Under the pieces are notes generated by a model. It saw nothing but the letters and a program-made list of their open reading frames with translations, ran no database searches and was not told where the DNA came from. From positions 61,724,440 through 61,788,439 of the forward strand of contig OX235262.1 in assembly GCA_944472135.2 (NCBI GenBank): DNA of 64,000 bases. Reading direction: 5' to 3'. Every line of letters begins with the position of its first letter. The stretch's first letter is position 1. The position numbers and the translations under genes were made by a program. This DNA is from Trichobilharzia regenti. Lineage: Eukaryota; Platyhelminthes; Trematoda; Strigeidida; Schistosomatidae. This document shows, one piece after another, positions 10,345 to 22,135 of this stretch.

Positions 10345-11845
10345 TATTATTATTGTTCCCTTGGGTTCCTGGTGGAACATAGGGCTTCAACTGCACGTCC
10401 CCACTTGCTCCTGTTTTCTGCTGTGCTTTTCACCTGCATCCATGTTAGTCCATACTCTCTCAACTCCTTTTCACACGATCTCTCCCATGTCAACCTCGCA
10501 CTAACGTCCCACTCGCCGATTCCCTTTCGGTTCCACTGGGGGCATGACGCGCGATGTCATCCAGCGATCTCCTCAGCGAGCGAGTGTCCAATCCATCTCC
10601 ACTTTCTCCTGCATATTTGTTGGTTGGCGATTGGTTCTTGTTTTGTTTGTTCCCGGCCCTAGTTCTTGTTGGTGATTCTTTCCGACCCGGCCATCTGATC
10701 TTAAGAATAGAGCCAGCGAAGGCAGTTAGTTGTTGATAAATGTCTGCAACAGGCTGTTGGAAATATTCTTTGTGACTCGCCCGCCAACTTTCTGATCCAT
10801 ATGGAAGAGCTGACTGACTTGACGTTTGTATTGAAAATCCTACCGAATTTTGTTGTTGATGTTGGCTGAGTGACGAAGATTTCCAGATTGGTTTCAGTTG
10901 GTTGATGAATGTGTTTCTCGCCTTCCCGATTCTCGCTCGATTTGACATCCTCGTCCGTTCCGACTGCCTGTAGTTGAGACAACGCTCAACGCTAGATAAG
11001 TGAATGAATGAAGTAACCTCTCTCAAATTCCTCCCGTTGATGATGATTCGCGCTGGATGTTGCTGTTGTTGTTGGTTGGTCATTTTCATAACCTCCGTCT
11101 TGTCTATGTTCACCTGGAGTGCTGTCTTCTCCGGCTGCTTCTTCGACCAGTTTGTCGGTTTTCGCTTGTAAGTCTTCGATTTTGTGTGACATCACATACA
11201 AATCATCCACGCGCGAAATCCAGGTCTTCTAGGTTCTTCACGTTGGTCCAGGATATTCCTGTCTCGTTTCTCATTTCCCACTGTCTGACGCATAATTCAG
11301 TCAGTCCACCACAATTAGGAATATCATTGGTGATAATAGGCAGGCAGCCTTGTCTGACTCCTGTGTTTACTCCAAACGCCTTGCTGAATTATCCGTTTGA
11401 GATCACTTGACATATTACATTGTCGTACCGCTGTTGAATAAGTTTGACGAATACTTGCGTTACGCCGTAGTAGTGGAGTATTTTCCAAATGAGTTCACGG
11501 TCAACGCTGTCGAATGCCTTCTCAAAGTCTACAAAGTTGAGGTAGAGGTTTGATTGCCATTACATGCTTTGTTTTTTGATGATGATGCGTAGAGTTGCAA
11601 TTTGGTCAGAAGCTGATTTGCCTTTCATGAATCCAGCTTGTTCTGGTCGGAATTCTGTATCCAGTGCGTCCCTTAATCTCTCCAGAATGATGCGACTCAG
11701 GATTTTACTTGGCGTCGACATGAGCATGATCTCTCGCCAGTTCTTGTAGAGTGAGGCGTAAGTCGCCCTCCTTTGGTAGTTTCACGAGGTAACCTTTCCT
11801 CCAGTCAGTAGACACCTTTCTCTCCTTCCAAACCTATTTGACAAC
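10345..11845 (-). mobile_element. RTE-like non-LTR retrotransposon 3' fragment (copy R2)
   Basis: Same element as R1, extending further 5'. The reverse strand adds the RT fingers/palm: a PEQAGF segment, DQIATLRI, and palm motif A NFVDFEKAFDSVDREL at about 11490-11545, with catalytic Asp. It continues through VRQGCL, LDFA, DDLYVMSH and NIDKTEVMKMTNQQQQQ to the C-terminus at about 10490. The FADD box is interrupted by the same extra bases as R1 (11201-11222), putting LDFA and DDLYV in different frames, so no active enzyme can be made. 5' truncated, so the endonuclease domain is missing. It ends in ATT repeats at 10333-10350. Confidence 0.87.
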
Positions 11846-12534
11846 GAAGATGTTTAATTTATAGAGTTAGTTGGAATGATCATTTATCAGGAATATCTTG
11901 CTATTTAGGAGTAATTTGAACATGATTAGCGATGGATTCATAATTCATCTGAAGAGGTGTTCAAATTAAGAGAAAGAGATCATTGAGAGCAAATAGTATC
12001 AACAGAAATTAGTATGGAAAATTTGGAAGCCATGTAGCCAGTCAAAAGTGATTTCAACGGGTTAAGTTCAATAAATTTGTACGGCTGTTCTTTCAAAGAA
12101 GGCAAGAAATGGATAATACTAAAAAGTATTTTAAAAAGATTAATGTAAATATTAGGTTACATGATGAACAGTGATTTAATGTGCAGGGCTCGATTCTCAC
12201 CAGGTTACAAATAACTTATTAATGAAATCTTTTGAACGGATAATTCAAAATCCACTAGTCAGATCACTTGGTCAAGGTCTTTAGGAGTTATTGACACTGA
12301 TACGAACTTCACTGTGGTTGCAATTTAAATGCTGATCAACATGCGAAACATGTCTGGACCTGTTTCTTGAGAACTATCATCTATAAACAGGAGGGTTGTT
12401 TCATCTCATGTACTTTTTTCTTCTCTGGAATATCGTACTTCCATTGTATTTCACCATTCAGATATTAATGTGAACAAAACAAATTTTTGCCTAAATATTG
12501 AGACTGTATACTATTTATGGTTTGATATGAGTAG
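11846..12534. other. Unassigned DNA
   Basis: No gene or family match beyond the RTE edge. Confidence 0.4.
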
Positions 12535-12770
12535 TGATGTACCACCAAATCAACCAGTAGCGCTTGCTAGCCAGACAGATGTGTTCTAGTCACCTGATGT
12601 CCGTCTCACTCATTTATCGCCATGCTTATCAGTGGTGTGCGCGGTTTCACTTAACTTAGATAGGCGAATCAGTTCAAACCACATGATTTCTCTCTTGCTA
12701 CTTTGTCTACATGGTCGTATCGTAAATCAAATTCACAATTTGCAATCGACACAGTTCGAGTGATGAAATT
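12535..12770. repeat. Possible low-identity repeat
   Basis: A stretch (aggcgaatcagttcaaacca) resembles 45.82-45.87 kb (gttgaatcatttcaaaccac). Possibly a very old hammerhead-repeat fragment on the reverse strand. Weak. Confidence 0.25.
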
Positions 12771-12880
12771 TCATCATAGTTTCGTTTAGAAATCAAGTTA
12801 TTCAGAACACAGTACATGATATTCTTCATACCATAAGTGACTACCAGGAAAAAAAAGCGTAGTTGTATTAGGTTATAAAC

Positions 12881-12930
12881 TACTCATTGGTTGATATGAG
12901 TAGTTCGACACCACTCATATCAACCATTAG
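12881..12930. repeat. Short palindrome
   Basis: GGTTGATATGAGT (12889-12901) is the exact reverse complement of ACTCATATCAACC (12913-12925), with an 11-base loop and imperfect pairing continuing outward. The half-site ggttgatatgagt recurs at about 14170. Confidence 0.8.
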
Positions 12931-13784
12931 TTACGAATTCGTTTTAAATTAGTTTGAAGTTGATTAATTAGTGATTAATATCTTTTGATAAAATAGACGG
13001 TGTTTTGTTTCACAAATTTATGAGTCGTAATTAATCCTCAAACTGAGATGGTTGTGTGAAGAGTCTTATTGAAATTTGACATTACCTATTGGAATTTCAA
13101 ACTCACTTCTCTACTAGTTAGTATTGATTAGACTGACTAATTGATACTTTTTCGACAGAAATCTCTGTTGAGGTCTCCTTGTATTTTCTAAGTTCATGGA
13201 TTGAGGAGGTGCATACTAATTTTATATTCATTTGAAGTATAACACCATCGATTGTAGGCGAATATTCGTATAGATAATAAGTTCCCTCTGACCTGTTTGC
13301 TATGTGATTTACATAGTGGAACAATTCTATGCAGCGCGCAATGTTTTGAAAATCATTAGTTGTATGCTATCGCAGGAAGGTATTAGAAATCTTCCTATCC
13401 TAAGCTTATACTGATTTTTAGTTTCTATAAACCTCAGAAATCACAAACTACATATACCCAGAGGATAATATAACGATAGGCCCGTAGTATTTTTTGTGGT
13501 AGTTTTATAAAGATATTTGTTATTTGAACATTCCTCTCAAAATGAAAGATATGATTTTACCTTGGATACCAATGTAAACACATCATTTAATGAATAAAAT
13601 CACACAAGTTGAATAACTGAAGATAGAAACATCAGTTTTCAAATGCCTACTCTATCACTTCTAAGTAGGGATATCATAGATAAATTAATCTTGGGCTAGG
13701 TGGTGTGGTATGTGTTCGCTTGGGGCTATATGCTTGAACACTTGGTTATCAAAATTGTATTTTTGCAAGAGTTGGCTTGTGAGG
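12931..13784. other. Unassigned AT-rich DNA
   Basis: A 68-residue frame at 13324-13118 (-) shows no domain. Nothing supportable. Confidence 0.4.
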
Positions 13785-13935
13785 ATTTGTTTACGAAATG
13801 ACGTCAGTTAGCAAACTGCTAAAAACCAAGGAGTCCTGGGCAGTCGTTTTGTTTCGGTTTTGTGACTCATTGTCTGCACGTACCCATAAGCCTATCAAAG
13901 ATGGAGCCCAAAACCATCATATCACTAGGCTAGCC
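13785..13935 (-). repeat. Sm-alpha-type hammerhead repeat relic (family D)
   Basis: The reverse strand at about 13828-13880 follows the classical schistosome hammerhead order: gtgcagacaatgagtcac, then aaccgaaacaaaacgac, then cccaggactcc. The core is broken (ACAATGAG for CUGACGAG). Confidence 0.5.
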
Positions 13936-14284
13936 TGTTGACTGTTCAGTCACTTGGACAGCATCCAATGGACTATGAAGTCTAACTTCCACCATGAGCG
14001 TTCTATCGCTGCTACATGTAGTGCTATAGTAATCAGAAAGGTCAGACAAGATCTGAATGAAAATGAAATTCACCACAAAACGATCAACGAAACATCCTTA
14101 CATATTGTCTTAAATATTCAGGCGAATCAAACACTTGCTGCATATGCTACAGCTTAAATATAATGGTATATACTATTGGTTGATATGAGTAATATGGAAA
14201 TATTTCATCATACCAACCAATATTTCTTGCTAGTCGAATCGGTCAGAACACCGGATGACGAATTTTATTATTTGGGGTCAAGAT

Positions 14285-14810
14285 TATCGATGATGTGCCT
14301 CGATGTAGTGACGTAAAACACCCCAATCGCTTGATTCTATAGCCAAAAAGGATTGCAAATGAACCTAGAGAAGACAGAAGCGTTAGATATAACCAACCAA
14401 CAACGGCAACAAGCATCAATCATCGTCAGTAGGAGCAGTATGAGGGCTATTGTCTTTTTCAGTCACTTCCTGGGCAGCATCGTTTCAACAGCTTCTGGTG
14501 GCATGAATGGAAATGTCAAAGCCATGTGGGATCTGAAAAGCCAGACAGGTTCTCCTTATCCTGAAATCGATGGGGAGATCTACCGCACTAAGAACTTGGC
14601 GTGTCACGAAAAAGAATTCTCAACAGTCGACCACAGGCTTTCACCAACAGCTGTCCTGTCTCGATAGTGAAGATAGGAACGCCGGCGAGAATATATAGGT
14701 GGGTTGGATGCACTCTATGGAGGCCGTCGAGGCACACAACACTATAGTCGGACAACTGACGTTGTCATGGATGAAATTTAAGTTTGTAGTCGGTTTGCTA
14801 AAATCGACAA
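14285..14810 (+). mobile_element. RTE-like retrotransposon fragment (R3)
   Basis: The forward frame at 14353-14667 encodes MNLEKTEALDITNQQRQQ, a long match to the NIDKTEVMKMTNQQ segment of R2, followed by a shifted LGSIVSTASGG, the usual YLGS(I/V)VS region. It is internally deleted and frameshifted. Confidence 0.7.
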
Positions 14811-15767
14811 CAGAGAACATCTATGCGTCTCAAAAGATCTGTATCTCACTCATAATCTAAGGAACTAATACCAATGTAATTAAAAGGAACCGATTACTTA
14901 GTTAGGAAATAGTTACATTGTATAAAGCATTCCCTAAAGATTAGTCAGTGCTTAATGGTCTGCATGAACTTTTCAATTTGGTTTAAAAAAAGAATCCTTT
15001 GAGTTTTAAATATCCTAAACAATAATTCTAAAACAGCTCAAAGTTTTACATTGTCGCTCGAAAATTAAATACAATCGACATTTTCTTATGCCAACCCATA
15101 TTTACAAATGTGTCCAAACAAATAAGGGCGTCTTGGTAATAATACAAACCTATTCAAAATATCGAACAGAGATATCGATTCATTTCGCCTATTCGTTTAA
15201 ATCGTTTAAAAATGCACAACTCATGATCTCCACACAGCTAGTGAACTTTTCGATTTATTCAATTATTATTTTCTAACATCCAGGCATAGTTTTGTTTAAC
15301 TTTACCGCGTAAATGTTGTTGGAATAGAGTAAAACAAATTGAAAATAAATCAGCAGTTGAATAATTTATTGAAAATTCATAATGTCAGCTTTTTATTAAT
15401 TTACAATATATTATTTCTTACTTTTTTAGATTTTAATTTCAATAACTTGTAAATGATGTATATCTTTGTAGTATGTTGTACTCATTTTAAATTTTACACT
15501 GTTCATAGTTCAATATCTTGAGCCATTTTTGGCGCGTTCTATTTGTTTTGCTTAATCCTATTCGAAACATTCTCCATGTGAATACAGAGAGATATGAAAA
15601 TGAGTCTAAAAAAAATAAATAAATAGTGAACAGACTCATAGAAAAAAGCAGGTGATTATTATTTCAACGATGAAAAAGTGTCCATCGAATAATTATCAGG
15701 TTGACTGGACGGGGACTACATTCATTCATATCCATGGATTTATAATAGTTTTTGAATTCATTCCTTT
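14811..15767. other. Unassigned AT-rich DNA
   Basis: Very AT-rich, with no gene-like frame beyond random short ORFs. Confidence 0.45.
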
Positions 15768-15985
15768 TTCCATCCCATTGGAACATAGAGCTTCAAGCTT
15801 CAGATCTGTAGTCTCAATGGCACTCTTATTTATTTTTTACGTGATGGGGTTGCTAGTCCAACTTCCCCTCTTAACCGGGTATATCGTCGTCTAAGTGAGA
15901 CTCAGGAGTTCTTCAACAGGGATCGAACCCCGGATCAGCTGCATAGTTAGCAAGCACTTTATCACTGAACCACCTAGGCAAGTAC
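15768..15985 (-). mobile_element. SINE B1-like copy with variant tRNA head
   Basis: The reverse strand has a tRNA-like head (aggtggttcagtgataaag and B-box ggggttcgatccctg) and a diverged B1 tail ending at the ggaacatagagcttcaagc motif. The head differs from the standard gcgtcggtggcac head, suggesting another tRNA-like source or deep divergence. Confidence 0.6.
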
Positions 15986-16617
15986 TAATGTTAAATTTAC
16001 GCAACAAATGAGGTACGAAATCAGGTTCTTGAGGTCGCAAACAATTTAACGACTGAAACGTGTGAATATTATCCATGAATAGTGGAAAAATAATAAAGGA
16101 AAACTCTGGATGTATAAATACAGGCTCGTGAATGAGTTTGCTTAAATAAAGTGAGATTACACTAGGGTTTTTTTTTACTTTCCCCAAAAATCGACATACT
16201 ACCAATATTGTAATAAAAATAAGCCTTTAAAAACAAAGTAAGGAGAACAAAAGTCCAATTGGATTAGATAAAGCTGGTTGCCAGCATGCTTGTTTTATTG
16301 AGCTACTTGAATTTTCACCGAATAAGTCGTATCGTATTTTCTTTAGTTCTTAACCATGTTTTAACCATTAACTTATGTTCTTGGGTCGTAAAATGTACTC
16401 ACGGACATTTTGATCGTACTTCATACCACTACTAATGCCAATTTTGTGAAGACTATAGAAACATACTATAAAGAATTGGTCCAAACTTCAGATCAGACTG
16501 TATTGCGTTACATTAGATAAGGATCCTGGATGAAGAAAAAATATTGTGCAAAAAATTAATCTGAGCATCCTGTGTATCATGCAAATACTTTGTCTGGAAT
16601 AAAACTACCATCACTAT
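15986..16617. other. Unassigned DNA
   Basis: An open frame at 16205-15891 (-) starts here and runs into the SINE. No domain is recognisable. Confidence 0.4.
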
Positions 16618-16815
16618 TATTTTTTCGAGTTGATCACGGATTGATATCAGTTGGAGAACCATTGAAAACCAGAAAGGGGTACTGACCAGCTGTTTCACCC
16701 TAGTTTGCCAATCATCGGCAGTACGCACTCACTGAAGTTCGAACCCATGGCCTTCCAATTATAAGGCGAGCTCGTATACCATACAGCCACTTGGACTCGA
16801 TTCAGTAGCCCATGA
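16618..16815 (-). mobile_element. HHR-repeat family A copy
   Basis: Reverse orientation: ggagaaccattgaaaacc, then HHR region tactgaccagctgtttcacc with cggcagtacgcactcactg, then B-box gttcgaacccatggcc and the upstream tRNA-like head. Stem II (caccctagtttgcc) is damaged. Confidence 0.75.
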
Positions 16816-16902
16816 CTTCTATCTCCTACCAATTCATGATTAGGCGTGCCTCCAACCAGGATCAACCCGTAAGAACAATAGTAACCCTTACAAACCAACT
16901 AA

Positions 16903-17130
16903 ATAACATCATCATAGCATAGCAGTCAGGACGCTCGCCGACCGTGCACATTGTCCGGGATTCGATCTCCGGCCGATGCATTCCTTTACCTCGCTAAGCC
17001 AAAATGCTGGTAAAGCGGAAACGTTTGGCATGAGACTAGCAACCCCATCCGGTAAAAATTAAACATTGCTACAGAAACTTCAAACCACTAGCTTGACACC
17101 CTATGTTCCACTGTGAACGTTGTGAAAAAA
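16903..17130 (+). mobile_element. SINE B1 copy
   Basis: Head with agcatagcagtcaggacgc and B-box-like gggattcgatctcc. Full B1 tail: tttacctcgctaagcc, tggtaaagcggaaac, gactagcaaccccatcc, ttgctacagaaacttcaa, ccctatgttccactgtgaac. Ends in an A-rich run. Confidence 0.85.
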
Positions 17131-17734
17131 AGTGAGAAAATTGTTATTTAAAAGTGTGTACAGTAGGTGTGATTTATTTGAAAAATAGATTGTCCCTAGA
17201 CGAAACAAGATACGACTAAAACAAAGATAAGCCCTGAGCTATTGTGCTTTGTCTCAGAAACATACATCTGCAACAGCAGGACACTCTTGTATTTTGCAGA
17301 AGAATTATTTACTGACACATTGGTGTACATATATGGAAAAATGCTGTGCCTTAAGCTAAAATATCCACTTACAGAAACTATTCGTACTGTGCTTCCCATA
17401 CATCCCCAACATGTCTTAATTTGCTGTTTCATAAAGATCTTTTATTTCCGCTCTTCATCATTCAATCTACCAGTAGCATATTTTTCACTTCTTCCCTGTG
17501 ACACGGCAGCAGGAAGCGCGGTCGTTGTTAATCCGGGCCCCGACCAATCCGGCATGATATTTTGTGAATTTGTTTGAATCATAGTTTCGGATTGAGTAGC
17601 TGCTTTTTGTTCAACCGCTATCCAAACAACTTTTCTGGCATGGTAGAACCTCAAGAGACATAAGTGTCAACCAGTATAGCTTGTTGGATCATTGCGGTGT
17701 TCAAGCCCAACCACCACGTGAAGGTAGCAGCTTT
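17131..17734. other. Unassigned DNA with overlapping short frames
   Basis: Frames of 60-111 residues overlap on both strands (17196-17654). None has a recognisable domain or splice context. Confidence 0.35.
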
Positions 17735-18165
17735 CGGTCGGGTCAGGCTGGAAAAGAGCTAGCGGCGGTCAAACCAAAACATGGCCCACCAGTCAATGAA
17801 ATCTACAACAGTCAGTCTAAGCCACGTAGGAAGGTGTAGACTTCCTGAATGGTTTGGGTCCTCGGAACGGTAAAAACCAATGAAGGCTGGAAACAATTGG
17901 TGACATGGCTCAGAATCATTCTCAATAACTGGCGCAGATGCATCCACTCCTTTTGACTTATGATTTCCAACGAAACTGTTTTGTTCTTCGTAACTACTAT
18001 TCCTTTGTCTCACACTTTTGTTTACTGTCTCTATTATGCATTTCTGCCTACTTTCTTCTGTTGTTTTGTGTGCTACAAGAAGGGAGTGTGGCGACTTTAA
18101 CTGCCGCACATATGTGCGAAGTTCTGTGTCGAAAACAGACAGACATTTAATCTACCCCTGTGCTA
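17735..18165 (+). mobile_element. Non-LTR family Q, C-terminal ORF2 fragment
   Basis: The forward strand encodes GQTKTW followed by a broken frame that includes LGPRNGKNQ and IGDMAQNHSQ, a C-terminal signature that also appears in fragments at 19.2 and 21.5 kb. It is interrupted by stops. The region 18020-18165 is its 3' flank. Confidence 0.65.
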
Positions 18166-18405
18166 TTCAATACTCCTGAAGAACACATCACACAACACAT
18201 AATCTTGTCACTTGCACCCGCCACATATTCACTGAAGCAGTTATGCTCGTTATGATTACACACGAAAATGGATATACACTATTAATACAGGAACTTACGA
18301 AACCAGGAAAGCAACTGGGTACAATCTACTGTTAAATCACATGTATCCATTCAAATGTTATGATTAATATTCATGAATAATCCATATCCAGACATTATTA
18401 AAAAT

Positions 18406-18527
18406 AAAACACGTAGTTCAGAGATGAGTTGCTTTTTGGCATACAAAATAACCCGTATATATTTGCCATTGTGCAGCTAAAAAAGTGAATTCGCCAAAAA
18501 GATACTCTTCGCTGAACTGCGTGTTTT
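18406..18527. repeat. Foldback repeat F1
   Basis: Arms 18406-18440 and 18493-18527 are inverted copies of about 35 bases (roughly 29 of 35 match), beginning AAAACACG and ending TTTTTGGC, separated by 52 bases. Confidence 0.7.
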
Positions 18528-18600
18528 GTTTTCACTAATGATTTATATTGTCAAGAGATTTGTTTGCATCCTGAAGAAAACATGGGCTTAGTATTAAAAA

Positions 18601-18734
18601 CTCAGCAGAAAAAAGGTGAGAATACGCATTAAAAGTGGACGACACTGCTCAGACCACACTTATGGTTTATCACAGATCTGAGGATAACATTTATGCATAA
18701 TAAATATGCGTAAGTATTCCATTTCTGCTGACAG
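18601..18734. repeat. Foldback repeat F2
   Basis: Arms 18601-18630 (ctcagcagaa...acgcatt) and 18703-18734 (aatatgcg...ctgctgacag) are imperfect inverted copies around a 72-base centre, immediately after F1. Confidence 0.6.
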
Positions 18735-19239
18735 TGGTTTCTCTCTAAAAAAAGAGTGAAAATCGGATATTTAGTGGTAAGTATCCTATACATATTGGCT
18801 TCCACTTGACTGTGAACTGCAATCGACTAAAGCTGTAAGTAATAAATCTGAATTATACTCAGTGTATATTATTAGAAGTTAGGTCAAACTGAATTCAGCC
18901 GTTTGGCAAAAGATTTTTTCTTCAAAATTAATAAATTTAATCAGGAAATTAGCGAAACCTTAAGCAGTTTTATGTAATTTAATTATTGATAAAGGGCAAG
19001 TGCCAAAAATGCCAACTTTTTATGTACCGAATAAAGGCAAAAAATAATAGAGAAATCTGTTTTCTAAAGTCTAACGATCGTGTTTGTATTCACTGTAAGT
19101 ATCTCATGATAGGAACAATGGAAAAAAGTAATTCAGCAAAGAGACTGATTTCAATAAATTTATAATCAAGCCTAACATTGGTATATACAGACATTTTTTG
19201 AAACGATAATTTGGGCTGTGACGAGATATTTATGATAAT
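18735..19239. other. Unassigned AT-rich DNA
   Basis: No gene or repeat match. Confidence 0.4.
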
Positions 19240-19990
19240 GATTATCAAGTGACAAAACATACTGTAAGTTTTTTAAAGTTGTTCATAGAATGTGTGAATG
19301 TTATAAAGGTGGTGTGACTGACTGAACTTTGCACAGAAGTACAGCAGCTGCAGTCGCTGTACTCCAGTCATCCAAAAAAAGAAGACAAGTGAGACAAAAT
19401 GAGATCCAAAAAAGAACAGTAGTAGGCAGAAATATGAGGAAGAAACATGACGACTTAGTGGATATGGGGAAGCACAAAGATAGATTGTTTGTGAGCCACT
19501 GAGAACGATTTCTAGCCGTATCACTAAATGTTTCCGGCTATCAGTTCTTAGGATCCTTAAGACCCTGACCAGAAAGCCTATAACCCCTCATATACCACAA
19601 AATAACTCTCGAAGACTTCTTAAAATGATGCCAGTTTTGACCAACACTAGCTCTTTTTCAACCTGATCTTATGGCAGGTAACATTGCCCGTCGACGAATG
19701 TGATGCGACTGAGATTCACCTTCACAACCTCATCGGTAGACTTTTCCGCCTTACCTAACTCTCAATTCCCAACCTTGGTATTTCTAACACTATTATACCA
19801 TCTAACACGGGAGATAAAACGTAGACACCTATAATCAAAGACAGTCAGCCTTTTCAAGTCTTCTACTTTCATTGGTAGTGTAGAATAACCAAGATTTGTA
19901 GACAACTGAAACACTAGGAATGAAGTGAGTATTTTGACTATATAACAATGCAGAAAAATTGACCAAATCAAATAGACAAAGGGTGATGAG
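19240..19990 (-). mobile_element. Non-LTR family Q, ORF2 C-terminal fragment
   Basis: The reverse strand encodes LPMKVEDLKRLTVFDYRCLR and FISRVRWYNSVRNTKVGN, and further on, in other frames, a GQ-K-T-like block and LGLxDPK-type residues. The same RCLR..W...R..EVG block appears at 21.25-21.5 kb. 5' truncated and frame-broken. Confidence 0.75.
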
Positions 19991-20454
19991 TGAGGTTCTA
20001 CCGGAAATCATTTTAAAGGAAAAACATTATAATTCCAATCGAATTAATGACGATGGATATAGCGACTGAATAAACAAAATAATGAATAAAAGGGGTCAAA
20101 ACAGAAAAGCGAATTATTACAGTTTTATGTAGACGGGTTCGCAGCATGGCTGCACAAACTTCGCATACAGAGCTATATTGCAATAGCTGAAGCTTCAGAA
20201 AAACACATGAGTCGGATACATGATTAATTTGATAAGTTGGTTTTTCTCTTTGTGGATAACTTTAAGGGGAGAGGTTGTGAGGATACGATGACCATTGCCG
20301 AACTTCAATGATTAAACTTTCTTATATAATTCAGGATAACATTTTGCAATGCTATCTTTCCAAAATTTTCATCTTAATCAACAATGCTGTATTTGCCCAC
20401 TTTTTCTATCAATTCCACACTACTTTGTAAAAACATAATGTTTTTTCATGAGTT
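19991..20454. other. Unassigned DNA
   Basis: No gene or matched repeat. Confidence 0.4.
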
Positions 20455-20650
20455 AATTTGCAGACATTTGATTTGTCCCAAGTTTGATCGCAGTCTGATT
20501 TTAGTCACCATTTAAAACCATGTAGTACAGAACAGCTATTTCGTCCTAGTTTGCTACGGTTCAGCAGTACGCACCGACAACCTCATTGGCGATCGAACTT
20601 AGGGCGTTCGTGTTACAGTGTCGCGGTCGTTAACTTTTCAGCTACTTAGT
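20455..20650 (-). mobile_element. HHR-repeat family A, left arm
   Basis: Reverse copy: cagaacagctatttcgtcct, agtttgctacggttcagcag, gcgatcgaacttagggcg. Stem II is broken. It forms a head-to-head pair with 20655-20850. Confidence 0.7.
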
Positions 20651-20654
20651 CAGT

Positions 20655-20850
20655 AGCAAAATGGTTCATGAATTCACAAATTGGCAGAAATTAGAATTCA
20701 TAGATCAATGGTCAGTGAGCTCCGCCTGGCAACCTGAAGGTCCTGGGTCGGATCGCCGGTAAGGTCGTAGGTGTGCAATGCTGAAGAATCGCGAACTAGG
20801 CAGAAAATGTTTCAAAACGTGGTGTATGCTTACGAAAGTACGGCTGGATG
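20655..20850 (+). mobile_element. HHR-repeat family A, right arm
   Basis: Forward copy: cacaaattggcagaaattag, caacctgaaggtcctgggtc, then a degenerate hammerhead (gctgaagaatcgcgaactag, gcagaaaatg). The core CUGAAGA is retained; the GAAA context is damaged. Confidence 0.7.
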
Positions 20851-21249
20851 GTAAATTAACTAAAATAATTCTCCTTATTAGATCACTTATTCTCATTTTC
20901 GATGTTATCTGAAGGGGATTTTCGATGAACCAAGAGGGTATTTCACAAAATTTGATTGTTGATTAGTCAATAATTTTCTACAAGAGTACAAAAAATAAAA
21001 TGAGGTCTATTACAGTACTACTTCAAAGCAACTCTCAGTATGTATACTACAGTGCCGTGTGAATTCCTCTATAATATTAAGACAAGGCATTTCGTTATCT
21101 TGTAGTAAAATTATTTGACGTAGTCTTGGTTTAAAAAATTATTCATTATTATAATATCAGCTTTATTCTGAAAATTATGTCCTTAAACAATACAGAATCC
21201 TCAGTGTGATGTCTTGCTAAATAGTTACTCTCATCTAGAATCTTCATAT
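20851..21249. other. Unassigned DNA
   Basis: Nothing supportable. Confidence 0.4.
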
Positions 21250-21790
21250 AAAATATCCATTGACCTTATGTCAGCTAACATTGCCCATTGTTGAGGAAGC
21301 CGATGACTGGGGATGCGTAACACACGTCCTAACCATCACAATCCATATAACTTTACAGCCTCGTCGGTTGATTTCCCCTCCTTAGGTAGCACTCGACGCC
21401 CAACCTCAATATTGCGCAACCTATTATACCAACTAACTTGGAAGGTAGAACGTAGGCACCTATGATCAAACAGCCCAACAGGCTTTTCATGTTTTCCACT
21501 TCCAATGGTCATGAAACGCTGTCACCTTCCTCGTTCGATTAGGGTAAAAAGGACTTATGGATAGTCAAACTAAAACCTGGCATCATTCCATGAAGACTTT
21601 AATCGACATAAGGTGGCGTAGACCACCTAGTTAGGATTTTTGAGACACTCCTTGGAGATATTTAGTGACATAACTTCTAAGTCGTTCTCATTGATGTAGA
21701 TGCCTTCATTCTTTATGGAATTCGAGATTCATTAAATATTCATTGTTCTCTTGCACATTTCCATCTGTTTTAGTTTCTGTGCATTTCTCT
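21250..21790. mobile_element. Non-LTR family Q copy with internal inversion
   Basis: At 21250-21535 the reverse strand encodes the upstream block (RCLR, VSWYNRLRNIEVGRRVL, STDEAVKLYGLW, IPSHRLP). At 21537-21790 the forward strand encodes the next, more C-terminal block (GQTKTWHHSMKTLID). The 5' part is therefore inverted relative to the 3' part. Confidence 0.65.
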
Positions 21791-21935
21791 ACTCTTCCCG
21801 ACCTTAATGTATGACTTAATAAAGCGTTGTAACCACGTCATTTTAGTTTATGAATTCAACCCCGACATTGTATATCTACAGCTAGACAGCCTTAACAAAC
21901 CTTATACTGAACGTCTTCCTTCATGGTTTGAAAAG

Positions 21936-22135
21936 GTGACACAGTAGTTAGGAATCTCGCCGACCATGCACATGGTCCGAGGTTCGATCCCCTGCCGACG
22001 TACACCTGATATCTGTGGTCGGCCTGCAAAATTTGGGCTACCGATATCCATGCTGAAAATTCCATACATGTACCAAAAATACAGTGTGGAATCAAGCTGT
22101 AATCAAAAATAGAAAATAAAATAAAAAATAAATAA
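21936..22135 (+). mobile_element. SINE B2 copy
   Basis: Head with ggtgacacagtagttaggaa and B-box gaggttcgatcccctg. B2 tail: gatatctgtggtcggcctgc, taccgatatccatgctgaaa, gtggaatcaagctgtaat. Ends in an A-rich, AAATAA-containing run. Confidence 0.88.

Noticed and set aside
12535..12770. A further family A hammerhead copy
   Set aside because: ctgattcgcc...gtgaaaccgc on the reverse strand is suggestive, but stems I and II are not present.
17196..17654. Overlapping 70-111-residue ORFs on both strands as a gene
   Set aside because: No domain, splice signals or codon pattern; the three frames overlap one another.
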